Of a stretch of 64,000 nucleotides of DNA, positions 8,880 to 17,169 are shown piece by piece. Position 1 is the stretch's first letter. Each line of letters begins with the position of its first letter. Source of the stretch: Candidatus Promineofilum glycogenicum. Lineage in GTDB: Bacteria > Chloroflexota > Anaerolineae > Promineifilales > Promineifilaceae. The notes below the pieces were generated by a model that did not search any database, was not told where the DNA came from, and was given only the letters and a program-made list of their open reading frames with translations. The DNA lies in contig JADJHJ010000007.1 of NCBI GenBank assembly GCA_016707605.1, forward strand, positions 18,968 to 82,967, given 5' to 3'. The position numbers were made by a program, and so were the translations under genes.

Positions 8880-11036
8880 TTACCGGCCGGCCAGGGCGAT
8901 GGTGTCGCGGATGCCGTCGAGATTGCGCGACCAGGCGCTCTCATTGAACTCCGTGTAATCGCGCAGCAGGATGAAGAAGGCCGGGATGTCCTGGGTGATG
9001 AGCCAATTGCTGGCGTCGCCGTTGATCGGGTCGGTTATCTGGTAGACGTAGCCGCTGGCCGTGGCGTAGGCGCGGGCCAGCGGTTCGGTGTCGCCGATAC
9101 TGCCGTCGCACTCGCCCGGCGACACCCAGCCCTCGGTCGAGCGGGCGTCGTAGAAGATAGCCACCGCCGGGCGCACGTCCAGGAAGTACTCCTGCAGGGC
9201 GCTCGCCTCCGGCTCCGAGAAGGGGCCGCCGCCGGCGTTGATCGCTCCGCCGCGCCAGGTGGCGTTGGCGCTCCAGTCGCAGTCGAAGTTGCGGTTGACG
9301 TCCACACCGTTGGCGTTGATACGACCGGCCAGTTCGCCCGGCGCGAGGTCGCTGTCGGGGTTCACGTTGGGGATGAAGTGCAGCGCCACGCCGGCGGGAA
9401 TCTCGTCCGGGTTCTGCTGGAAGTGGGCCATCGCCCGCTCGACCACGGTCACGCCCGCCGGGGCGAAGCCGGCGTGGATGCCGCCGACCAGGGTGACGAC
9501 CCGCGATCCGTCGCCCAGCGTGTAGAGCCGGATGGGCACGCCGCCGGCCGAAAAGCCGATGGTCTCTTCGACCAGCTCCGGCGCAGGCTCCTCGTCGGGC
9601 GGCGGAGTTGGGGTGTCGGGGGACGGGGGCGGTGTGTCGGTCGGCGGGGGTTCGGCCGGGTCGATGGGTGACTCGTCTGGCGCGTCGGCCAGCAGCGGGT
9701 CTGTGCCCTGGGCCGCTTCCAGCCCGTCGGCCGCGCCGTCGCCGTCGCTGTCCCCGGCCCGCGGGTTCGTTTGATGGGTGTTGATCTCGTCAAAGTCGGT
9801 CAACAGGTCGCCGTCGCTGTCGCGGTTGGTCGGGTCGGTGGCGTAGATGAGCACCTCGTCGCCGTCCTTCAGCCCGTCCACGTCTGTGTCAGGACTGCCG
9901 GGGTCGGTGGCCAGCGTCGTCTCCTGGTCGTTGCTCAGCCCGTCACCGTCGGCGTCACCGGCCACCGCGGCCGTCAGCGCCGCGGCCGTGGCCGTGGTCT
10001 GCGCCGCGGCCAGTTCTTTCCCGGCAATAGCCACGGCCGTCAGCGTCGCCCCGGCCGCTGCTTCGACGGTGGCCTCGCCGGCTGTGGCGTCGCCGTTGTT
10101 CTCCGTCGTCGTTGTGTCGCCGCCGTTGTTCCCGCCCAGCAGCGGCCGGAGGACGAAGAAGCCAACAACCAGCAGCGCCACCAACGCCACGGCGGCCACA
10201 ATCGGCCCCAGCCGGCGCGGCTGGGCCGGCCCCGGCCCGGCTACGGCCACCGGCGACACCAGCGCCCGCGCAAACTCCTGCGCCGCCTGGAAGCGGTTGT
10301 TCGGCTCCATCTCCATCGCCCGCAGAATGGCCGCGGCCACCGGCGGCGTCAGTTGCGCCGGCGGCGGCAGCGTCGCCCCCGCCAGCCGGCTGACGCTCTC
10401 CACCGGCGTCGCCCCCGTCAGCAGGGCGTACAGCGTCGCCCCCGTGGCGTAGATGTCGGAGCGGGCGTCGGTCGTCCCCAGCCCGTACTGCTCCGGCGGC
10501 GAGAAGCCCGGCGTCACCGCCTGCGCCCCGCGCGTCGTCTTGGTGTCGGCGGCGAACTGCTTGGCAATGCCGAAATCGACCAGCACCGCCCGGTTGTCGC
10601 TGGTGATCTTGATGTTGGCCGGCTTGATGTCGCGGTGGATGACCGGCTCCGGCCGGCTGTGGAGGTAGGCCAGGGCCGAGGCGATCTGGCTGATGATCGG
10701 CACCGCTTCGGCCTCGGTCAGCCGGCCGCGGGCGTCCAGCACCTGCTGCAAGTCCTGCCCGTCGATGAACTCCATCACCAGGTACTGCCCTTGCCCGGCC
10801 ACGGTGAAGTGGTTGGTGACGCGCGGCAGGTTGGGGTGGTTCAGTTGGGCCAGCAGCAGCGCCTCGCGCTCGAACTGCTCGCGCGACACGGTCGACAGGT
10901 CGAGGTTCTCCTTCAGGGCCACGGGCACGCGCAGGTTCAGGTCCCAGGCGCGATAGACCGCGCCCATGCCCCCCTGCCCCAGCAGCGAGACGATGCGGTA
11001 GCGATTCTCCAGTACTTGTCCGACCGAAAGCGTCAT
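8880..11036 (-). CDS. Ser/Thr kinase with TSP3 calcium repeats and a degenerate M14-like outer domain
   Basis: A 718-residue membrane kinase. The catalytic domain (about 12-268) has LLGQGGMGAVYRAWD, VALKENLD, VIHRDIKPANIK and VDFGIAKQF. A membrane span lies near 283-303. The outer part has an Ala/Thr-rich helix, then thrombospondin type 3-like Asp-rich repeats (about 361-455, e.g. DADGDGLSNDQE and DSDGDLLTDFDE) that should bind calcium. A Pro-rich linker leads to an M14-like domain (about 485-718) homologous to the neighbouring peptidase. In this copy His521 remains (GGIHAGFAP). The Glu is Ala or Gly, the second His is Asp630 (FYDARS), and the catalytic Glu is Leu690 (FFILLRDY). It therefore looks like a pseudoenzyme used as a ligand sensor. 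The gene starts 174 bases downstream of a zinc-ribbon kinase gene. Confidence 0.92.
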   Translation of the reverse strand: MTLSVGQVLENRYRIVSLLGQGGMGAVYRAWDLNLRVPVALKENLDLSTVSREQFEREALLLAQLNHPNLPRVTNHFTVAGQGQYLVMEFIDGQDLQQVLDARGRLTEAEAVPIISQIASALAYLHSRPEPVIHRDIKPANIKITSDNRAVLVDFGIAKQFAADTKTTRGAQAVTPGFSPPEQYGLGTTDARSDIYATGATLYALLTGATPVESVSRLAGATLPPPAQLTPPVAAAILRAMEMEPNNRFQAAQEFARALVSPVAVAGPGPAQPRRLGPIVAAVALVALLVVGFFVLRPLLGGNNGGDTTTTENNGDATAGEATVEAAAGATLTAVAIAGKELAAAQTTATAAALTAAVAGDADGDGLSNDQETTLATDPGSPDTDVDGLKDGDEVLIYATDPTNRDSDGDLLTDFDEINTHQTNPRAGDSDGDGAADGLEAAQGTDPLLADAPDESPIDPAEPPPTDTPPPSPDTPTPPPDEEPAPELVEETIGFSAGGVPIRLYTLGDGSRVVTLVGGIHAGFAPAGVTVVERAMAHFQQNPDEIPAGVALHFIPNVNPDSDLAPGELAGRINANGVDVNRNFDCDWSANATWRGGAINAGGGPFSEPEASALQEYFLDVRPAVAIFYDARSTEGWVSPGECDGSIGDTEPLARAYATASGYVYQITDPINGDASNWLITQDIPAFFILLRDYTEFNESAWSRNLDGIRDTIALAGR

Positions 11037-11049
11037 CGCCCACTCCTTC

Positions 11050-11168
11050 AGAAGAAACCGCAGATTACGCAGATTACACAGATTTTTAAGAGCCTCACGC
11101 CAAGATCGCCGAGAGCGCCAAGAGATTATCTTGGCGTTCTTGGCGTCCTTGGCGATCTTTGCGTGAGG
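11050..11168. repeat. Intergenic repeats: CAGATTACG-type motif plus large palindrome
   Basis: Positions 11050-11082 hold a short direct repeat built on CGCAGATTACG. Related copies lie near 19308 and 22631. Positions 11093-11168 form a long imperfect inverted repeat with ends CCTCACGC and GCGTGAGG. It belongs to a family with clear relatives at 29189, 30275, 38765, 57146 and 60338. The repeat fills most of the gap between two kinase genes and could fold into a hairpin in the transcript. Confidence 0.85.
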
Positions 11169-11209
11169 TCTTCTCCTGTTCTGTCCATCTGAGCATCATT
11201 TTTTCTTGC

Positions 11210-13249
11210 CTATAGTAACAGGATGGCATAGCCCAGCGCCAACACGACGACCGTCACCTCCAGGGCCACGGCGGCGGCGCTGACCAGGCGGCCGGTGCTC
11301 AACTGGCCGGGCGTCGGCGTAACGGTCACGGCCACGGCGATCTCCTGCTGGCCGACGCGCACCGCCCCCTCGTGGCGGCGCGGCGCGGGCACGATCAGCC
11401 GGGCGTGGCCGCTGTAGAGCCACAGCACGAACCACCACAGGGCATCGACGACGAAGCGCACCCGATAGTTGACCGGCTTATCTTCGCGCCCCAGGGCCAG
11501 TTGGCCGGTGCGGGCCGTCACCGTCACCTGGCCGCTGCCCGGCGTCACCCGCTCCGGTGCGGCGGCCAGCCAGTCGGCGCGCGGCCGAACGTCCAACGGC
11601 GACGTATCCCCGCCGGCGGCCACCGGCAGCGACCCGCTGGGCGTCTCGCCCCGTCGCGCCGTGCCCAGGTCGAGCAACACCGGCGGGTCAAGACGGCCGG
11701 TGAGGGGTGTCGCGGCCCGCCCCTCCTGCGCCGGCGCGGCAGGCACGACCCCGCCTGGTGGGGCGGTGGCCGGCGGCGGCGGCGGCATCGGCCGGCCGGT
11801 CAGCGCCTTGAACAGCGCCGCGGCATCGGCCGGGCGAGCGTCCGGCCCATGCTGCAAAGCGGCGTTGATCGCCTCGCACGTCCGGCGCGAGAGGTTCAGA
11901 TGGGCGTACGTTTCCAGCGGCGGGAACTCGAACAGCCGGCGGCTGGTCGGGTTCTCGTGCGTCAGCAGGTGGTGGATCGTCGCCCCCAGGGCGAAGAGAT
12001 CGGTGCGGGCGTCGCTCTCGGCCTTGCCGAACTGCTCCGGCGCGGCGTAGCCGCGTGTGCCCAGCATGAACGTATCGCTGCGCTTGCCCCCCTTGAAGCG
12101 GCGGGCGATGCCGAAATCGATCAGCTTGATTCGCCCGCTGGCCGCGTCAAGCATGATGTTGTCGGGCTTCAGGTCGCGGTAGATGATGGGTGGGTTGCGG
12201 GTGTGGAGGTAGGCCAGCACCCGGCACAACTGCGCCCCCCAGTCGACAACGTCCTTCTCCGGCAGCGGCCCGCCGTGGTCGTCGAGCATCTCGCCCAGCG
12301 TTCGCCCCTCGATGAGTTCCATAACTAGAAAGTGGCGGTTGTTGAACTCGAAGACGTCGGCCACGCGCGGCAAATTCTCGTGGCGCAGCGTGCGCAGCAA
12401 CTCCGCTTCCTCGCGGAATTGGGCGACTGTCTTGGCCCGGTCGCCGCGGGCGACGGCCGTCTCGCTCATCTCCTTCATGGCCCAGCGCGTGACGTCGGAC
12501 AACCGGCCGACCTCGTAGACCGCGCCCATACCGCCGCGGGCGATGAGGCGCAAAATGAGATACTCAGCGCCGTCGCTGCCGCGTAGCTTCTGACCGCTGG
12601 GCATCTGGCCGGTGGTGAACTTGTCGGCCACGGCCAGCAGGCGCGAGGTGGGTGTCTTGCCGCAGTGGGGGCAGAAGCGCGCCCCGCCATAGATGGTCGC
12701 GCCGCACGACTCGCAGACAATGGGCATGGAGCGGCGGGGCGGCGGCTGGGTGGTGGATGGGATGGGGCCGCCCGACGGCTCGACCTCCGCCGGCCGGCCC
12801 TCCGGCAGCGGCAGGTGGCTGTCGTTCGACGGCGGCAAATGCACCGGCCCGGCCAGCGACAGGCCGCAGGCGCGGCAAAAGCGAGCCGTGGCGCGGTTCT
12901 CCTGGCCACAGTGGTCACAGATGACCAGCAGCGGCGCGCGACAGGCGCGACAGAAGCGGGCCGTGGCCCGGTTGGCCTGGCCGCAGACGGGGCAGACGAG
13001 TTCGTCGGCGGCCTCGGCCACGACGGCCCCGGCATCGGCCGCGGACATGGCGCCGGCGGCGACCGCAACGGGCAGCGGCGCGGAGGCGGTCACTTCCTGG
13101 CCGCAGCGGTGGCAGAAGCGCGCGCCCGGCCGCAGCGCCGCGTTGCAGGCAACGCACGCCGGCAGCAGACCACTATCCAGCGGCCGGCCGCAGGAACTGC
13201 AAAAGGACGCTCCCGGCCGATTGTCGGCGGAGCAGAAGGGGCAGGTCAT
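11210..13249 (-). CDS. Ser/Thr kinase with five N-terminal zinc ribbons and a C-terminal membrane anchor
   Basis: A 679-residue protein. About 200 N-terminal residues contain five CxxC..CxxC ribbons, for example CPFCSADN..CSSCG, CVACN..CHRCG, CPVCGQAN..CRAC and CESCG..CPHCG. The kinase domain (about 226-490) follows with LIARGGMGAVYEVG, IIYRDLKPDNIML (Tyr replaces the HRD His) and LIDFGIARRFKGGKRSD. A Pro-rich linker leads to a beta-rich segment and a hydrophobic C-terminal helix (VVVLALGYAILLL). The ribbons probably mediate protein or nucleic-acid contacts inside the cell. The gene follows the VWA gene at 13265-14641 by 15 bases, so it forms a second kinase/VWA pair in the array. Confidence 0.9.
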   Translation of the reverse strand: MTCPFCSADNRPGASFCSSCGRPLDSGLLPACVACNAALRPGARFCHRCGQEVTASAPLPVAVAAGAMSAADAGAVVAEAADELVCPVCGQANRATARFCRACRAPLLVICDHCGQENRATARFCRACGLSLAGPVHLPPSNDSHLPLPEGRPAEVEPSGGPIPSTTQPPPRRSMPIVCESCGATIYGGARFCPHCGKTPTSRLLAVADKFTTGQMPSGQKLRGSDGAEYLILRLIARGGMGAVYEVGRLSDVTRWAMKEMSETAVARGDRAKTVAQFREEAELLRTLRHENLPRVADVFEFNNRHFLVMELIEGRTLGEMLDDHGGPLPEKDVVDWGAQLCRVLAYLHTRNPPIIYRDLKPDNIMLDAASGRIKLIDFGIARRFKGGKRSDTFMLGTRGYAAPEQFGKAESDARTDLFALGATIHHLLTHENPTSRRLFEFPPLETYAHLNLSRRTCEAINAALQHGPDARPADAAALFKALTGRPMPPPPPATAPPGGVVPAAPAQEGRAATPLTGRLDPPVLLDLGTARRGETPSGSLPVAAGGDTSPLDVRPRADWLAAAPERVTPGSGQVTVTARTGQLALGREDKPVNYRVRFVVDALWWFVLWLYSGHARLIVPAPRRHEGAVRVGQQEIAVAVTVTPTPGQLSTGRLVSAAAVALEVTVVVLALGYAILLL

Positions 13250-13264
13250 GACCTCCTGTCAGAA

Positions 13265-14641
13265 CTACTCCAGCTTACGCGTCAACTGGCGCGTGGCATA
13301 TTGTAGCTGCTTTGTGGTCGTGGCGTCTAGTTCGGCGCGGTTGTCCAGCGATTCGGCCTGCTGTTGCAAGGCGCGGGCCAGCTTCGTCTCGCCCATGTCC
13401 AGCAGGCGGGTGGCGGCGGCGTGCAGGCGGCGGGTGGCCGTGGCCAGGTCGCCGGCGGCGGCCTCCTCCAGGGCGCGTGTTTGCAGGCTGAAGGCCACGA
13501 CACGCTCGACGTAGCCCATCACCCGCGCGTCGGCGGGCACGTCGGCCGCGGCTCCACTGACGAAGTTGCCCACCAGATCGACCCGCGCCGTCTCGCGCCC
13601 CGCGCCAACCGGGTCGCTGCTCAGCAACGCCTGGGCCAGATGGAACTCGCCCGCCGCCCGCGCCGGGACAATCAGCTCCAGCAGGAAGGCCGGCGGCGCG
13701 CCCCACTCCAAGTCGCCCAGGGGGATGGAGTAGCTGCCGCCGGCATTCGGCCCCGGATTGACGCGGGCCAGGGCGGGTTTGACGCGGCTGATGCGCCGCA
13801 ACTCCACGCCCGGCGTCAGGTGCAGCTTCAACTCGGCGCGCCGGAAGCCGACGGCCTGGGCCGCGGCCAGCTCGGCGCGGAAGATGGCCGGCAACTGGCC
13901 GGGGTCGGCCACAAAGTGCGCCCGGCCGCCGGTGCGCTCGGCCATGGGGATGAGCAGGTCTTCGTTGAACTCCGTGCCCAGGCCGAGGGTGCTGATGGTG
14001 TAGCCGGCTTCGGCGGCCTGGGCCGTCCAGGCCAGGCAGGCGGCGTGGTCGCGGGTGAAGCCGTCGGTCAGCAGGATCATGCGCGCGGCGTACTCCGGCG
14101 TGGCCCCGCGCTGAAGCTCCTGGAAGCTGAGGGCCATGCCCGCGCCCATGTAGGTGTCGTCGCCCAGGTTCAGCGCGCCGACGGACTGGATGATGGGCTT
14201 CAGCCGCCGCTTCTCCTTGCCGGGGGTCAGCGGCAGCACCGTCTCGGCCCGCGCGGCGAAGGCGACGAGGGAGAGGCGGTCGGTCGGCCGCGCCTGCTCC
14301 AGCACGACCTTGAGGGCGTCGGCCACGTAGTCGATCGGCCGCGGGTAGCGCTTCAGCGAGGCGGTGGTGATGTTCTCGAACTGCCACACCGGGATGCCGT
14401 CGGCGATGACCTCATGCACCAACCCCTGCCCGGCCAACTCCTCGAACTGGCCCGGCGTCAGCAGCGGGATGCGCATCGAGGCGCTGACGTCGATGACCAG
14501 CCCCAGATTGACCGGCGCCGACGCCCCTCGCCCCGGCAGCCGTGGCTCCAGCAGGGCGTAGAGCAGTTGGGGCTGGCCGGTGGCGGGATAGGTGGGGCGG
14601 TTGAGGGCGGCGTGGAGGTCGATCATGGGGTTATTCATCAA
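13265..14641 (-). CDS. VWA-domain protein, paralogue of the one at 3485-4744
   Basis: A 458-residue VWA protein. The metal site is visible as VIDVSASM near residue 51, the Thr in DDTYMGAGM, and LLTDGFTRD. The opening (QPQLLYALLEP) and the C-terminal helical part (FSLQTRALEEAA) resemble the VWA gene near the PP2C phosphatase, so the two are duplicates. No signal peptide is seen. It is the first gene of the minus-strand array and is followed after 15 bases by the five-ribbon kinase. The promoter for the array should lie in the 99-base divergent gap before the VanY gene, but no convincing -35/-10 pair is visible there. Confidence 0.87.
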   Translation of the reverse strand: MMNNPMIDLHAALNRPTYPATGQPQLLYALLEPRLPGRGASAPVNLGLVIDVSASMRIPLLTPGQFEELAGQGLVHEVIADGIPVWQFENITTASLKRYPRPIDYVADALKVVLEQARPTDRLSLVAFAARAETVLPLTPGKEKRRLKPIIQSVGALNLGDDTYMGAGMALSFQELQRGATPEYAARMILLTDGFTRDHAACLAWTAQAAEAGYTISTLGLGTEFNEDLLIPMAERTGGRAHFVADPGQLPAIFRAELAAAQAVGFRRAELKLHLTPGVELRRISRVKPALARVNPGPNAGGSYSIPLGDLEWGAPPAFLLELIVPARAAGEFHLAQALLSSDPVGAGRETARVDLVGNFVSGAAADVPADARVMGYVERVVAFSLQTRALEEAAAGDLATATRRLHAAATRLLDMGETKLARALQQQAESLDNRAELDATTTKQLQYATRQLTRKLE

Positions 14642-14740
14642 TGAGCAAACGTTCGCATTCGGTTGTTATCTGGGCCAGGTTTGCAGTACAGTTACCCTCT
14701 CGCGTTTCACGGTTAATAGTTGACAGTCCACGGTTCCCTG

Positions 14741-15988
14741 ATGACTACGGCCATAGCTCAACTTCTGATTCTCGCCGGTATTCTGCTCGCCGGCTGTGCA
14801 CCGGTGGCTACAGGTATAGAGGCTATTCTCGCTGACGTTCCCTCGCCCACGGTTATAACCTCACCGCAAGCACCACGCTTGCTCGTAACACCGACCGTTG
14901 CTGGGCCGGCAACAAGCCCAACTTCCGAACCGACTCCGCCATTCACTGAATCGCCGCCATCCGAACCCACCTTGGCCCCGCCGGCAACAGCGGCCGAGGT
15001 CATGAGCGCCACGCCAACCCCGACCGCTGTTCCGACCACACCGCCGACGACACCGCTGCCCACGCCCACGCCGACGCTGTGGCCGACCGTGACCCGGCAA
15101 GTGCTGCCGCCGGAGATTGCCGGTGGGCTGTTGCCCTGCTCGCAACGCGCGGTGCCCGATGAGTTGTTACTCCTTGTCACCCAGCAGTTCGCCCTGCCGG
15201 AAAGCTACGCGCCGACCGACCTCGTTCCTCTCGATGACTATTTCGGTGATAGTGTCACAGTTGGCATCGAGAATCAAGTGCGACAGATCATTCTCGCCCC
15301 GCTACAGCAGATCATTGACGCCATGCACGCCGCCGGCTTGAAGCCATCCATCCTCTCCGGTTATCGCAGCTACGACGTGCAGTACCTGGCCTGGAAGTGG
15401 TGGAACAGCCAGTACCCCGAGCGGGTGGCGATCATGAGCGCGCGGGCCGGCTATAGCGAGCACCAACTGGGCACCACCGTCGACTTCGGCTCGCCCGAAA
15501 TCGACCACCTCTTCCACGTCGACTTCGCCAACACACAGGAAGGGCTGTGGCTGCGCGACAACGCCCATCTCTACGGCTTCACCATGAGCTACCCGGCCAA
15601 CTCCTACGCGATCACCGGCTTCAAGTACGAGCCGTGGCACTTCCGCTACGTGGGCATAGAGCTGGCGACTCAGTTGTACGCCTCCGGTCAGATTCTCACC
15701 CAATGGCAACTGGAGCATCTACCGCCACCGTGTATTCCTAACGTTATCGTCAGCAGACAGTGCTTAAGCCGACCGGTTCGAGAAAGTAGTCGCCGTCACT
15801 CTCTTCCACCAGCCACCCCTCGGCCTGATAGGGCTGGCTGCCGTCGCGCGGCTGGATGGTCTCGCTGCGAATGTAGTACCATAGCTGGCCGTCGTCGCAT
15901 TCAGGCCCATCTAGAATCTCCATCGTCCGCCCCACGTCGAGGCGGCGCACAACTGGGTTGGCGGTGCTCGGCCCCGAACGCACGTTGA
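14741..15988 (+). CDS. VanY-type D-Ala-D-Ala carboxypeptidase lipoprotein; 3' end uncertain
   Basis: The start at MTTAIAQLL is preferred over an in-frame start 21 bases upstream because it gives a compact lipoprotein signal (ILLAGCAP). A Thr/Pro-rich linker is followed by a VanY/DacB-like domain with the zinc motifs SEHQLGTTVDFG (His and Asp) and EPWHFRYVG (Glu and His). It should trim terminal D-alanine from peptidoglycan stems on the cell surface. The last 80 or so residues after LEHLPPPC are Arg-rich and lie antisense to a clear SH3 coding segment at 15750-15983. A neighbouring frame stops at 15741, so the true end is probably there, with a frameshift near 15720. The gene diverges from the kinase array. 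Confidence 0.8.
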   Translation: MTTAIAQLLILAGILLAGCAPVATGIEAILADVPSPTVITSPQAPRLLVTPTVAGPATSPTSEPTPPFTESPPSEPTLAPPATAAEVMSATPTPTAVPTTPPTTPLPTPTPTLWPTVTRQVLPPEIAGGLLPCSQRAVPDELLLLVTQQFALPESYAPTDLVPLDDYFGDSVTVGIENQVRQIILAPLQQIIDAMHAAGLKPSILSGYRSYDVQYLAWKWWNSQYPERVAIMSARAGYSEHQLGTTVDFGSPEIDHLFHVDFANTQEGLWLRDNAHLYGFTMSYPANSYAITGFKYEPWHFRYVGIELATQLYASGQILTQWQLEHLPPPCIPNVIVSRQCLSRPVRESSRRHSLPPATPRPDRAGCRRAAGWSRCECSTIAGRRRIQAHLESPSSAPRRGGAQLGWRCSAPNAR

Positions 15989-16760
15989 GTTGGAGTTATC
16001 CGCGTCGCCACGCCACCAGCGCCGGGGCAGGCGAGCGTGGGCGTGGCGGGCGGCGCGGGCGCGCGCGTTGGGTCACGGGCGGCGGCATAGTCAGGGCGGC
16101 GTATCGTCCGGCAAGGGGTCGCCCGGGCCCGGCCCGCGGGTTCGGTTTGATGGGGGTCAAAGTCGGTCAGCAAGTCGCCGTCGCTGTCGCGGTTGGTCGG
16201 TCGGTGGCATAGATGAGCACCTCCTCGCCGTCCTTCAGCCCGTCCACGTCGGGTGGGCTGCCGGGTCGGTGGCCAGCGTCGTCTCCTGATCGTTGCTCAG
16301 CCCGTCACCGTCGGCGTCACCGGCCACCGCCGAGGCGGCCGGGCCGCGCCGCGGCCAGCTCCCGGCAAGCCGTCAGCGTCGGCCGGGCGGGGGGCCGGCT
16401 GTGGCGTCGCCGTTGTTCTCCGTGTCGCCGCCGGTCCCGCCCACAGCGGCCGGAGGACGAAAAGCCAACACCACAGGCCACCACAGCCCCCACGCCGGCT
16501 GGGCCGGCCCCGGCCCGGCTACGGCCACCGGCGACACCAGCGCCCGCGCAAACTCCTGCGCCGCCTGAAGCGGTTGTTCGGCTCCATCCCATCGCCCGCA
16601 GAATGGCCGCGGCCACCGGCGGCGCCAGCTGCGCCGGCGGCGGCAGCGTCGCCCCGCCAGCCGGCTGACGCTCTCCACCGGCGTCGCCCCCGTCACAGGG
16701 CGTACAGCGTCGCCCCGGGCGAGATGTCGGAGCGGGCGTCGGTCGTCCCCAGCCCCCCGG
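15750..16760 (-). pseudogene. Scrambled partial copy of a TSP3-type kinase gene, ending in an SH3 domain
   Basis: Positions 16127-16760 match 9750-10490 almost base for base (kinase C-terminus, membrane span, TSP3 repeats), but with many small deletions that destroy the frame. Downstream, 15750-15983 is an open SH3b-like segment (LDVGRTMEILDG, WYYIRSETIQ, GWLVEESDGDY) that is absent from the intact gene. It probably represents the end of a real paralogous kinase with an SH3 sensor. The differences are almost only deletions, and the adjoining sequence is homopolymer-rich, so this is more likely a poorly resolved assembly patch over a second gene copy than a biological pseudogene. Confidence 0.6.
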
Positions 16761-17169
16761 GGGGGGCCCCGGTGGGGGGGGGGCGGCGCGGGGGCGGCCG
16801 CGGTGTGGAGGAGGGGGGAGGCGCGGCGCGCCCCCCCCCCGCCCCTCGACGAAATCACAACACCGGGCCCCGCCGCGCGGCGCGCGCGGATTGGGGCCTT
16901 GGGCCACAACCCCCCAAAGGGGGCGACACCCACAAAAGACATCGTCACCACGTGTGCGCTCAAAGAGCGTCCCGGGCGCACCCCACGGGCAAACCGCTTG
17001 CCCCGCCGTTGCCCCAACCTACTGCCCGGACACGGAAAGGACACAGCCTGACACGGAATGGCGAAGTCTCCAGCGGCGGCCGCCGGGCGGCACTTCTGCC
17101 GTGACCCCCCGCCCCCAGCCCGAAGAGCGCCGGCCAGGTAACGCGCGGGAGACTCTCGTCGCGCGGCCG
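16761..17169. other. Low-quality stretch with long G/C homopolymers, no gene supported
   Basis: The stretch opens with runs such as G9, G10 and C9 near 16755-16850. No frame gives a recognisable protein. It joins the scrambled kinase copy on one side to the end of the FGE-like domain on the other. Nothing in it can be annotated with confidence, and it may be an assembly artefact. Confidence 0.6.

Noticed and set aside
15741..15988. C-terminal 80 residues of the VanY frame as a real domain
   Set aside because: They are Arg/Ser-rich and antisense to a clear SH3 coding segment. A frameshift near the VanY end explains them better.
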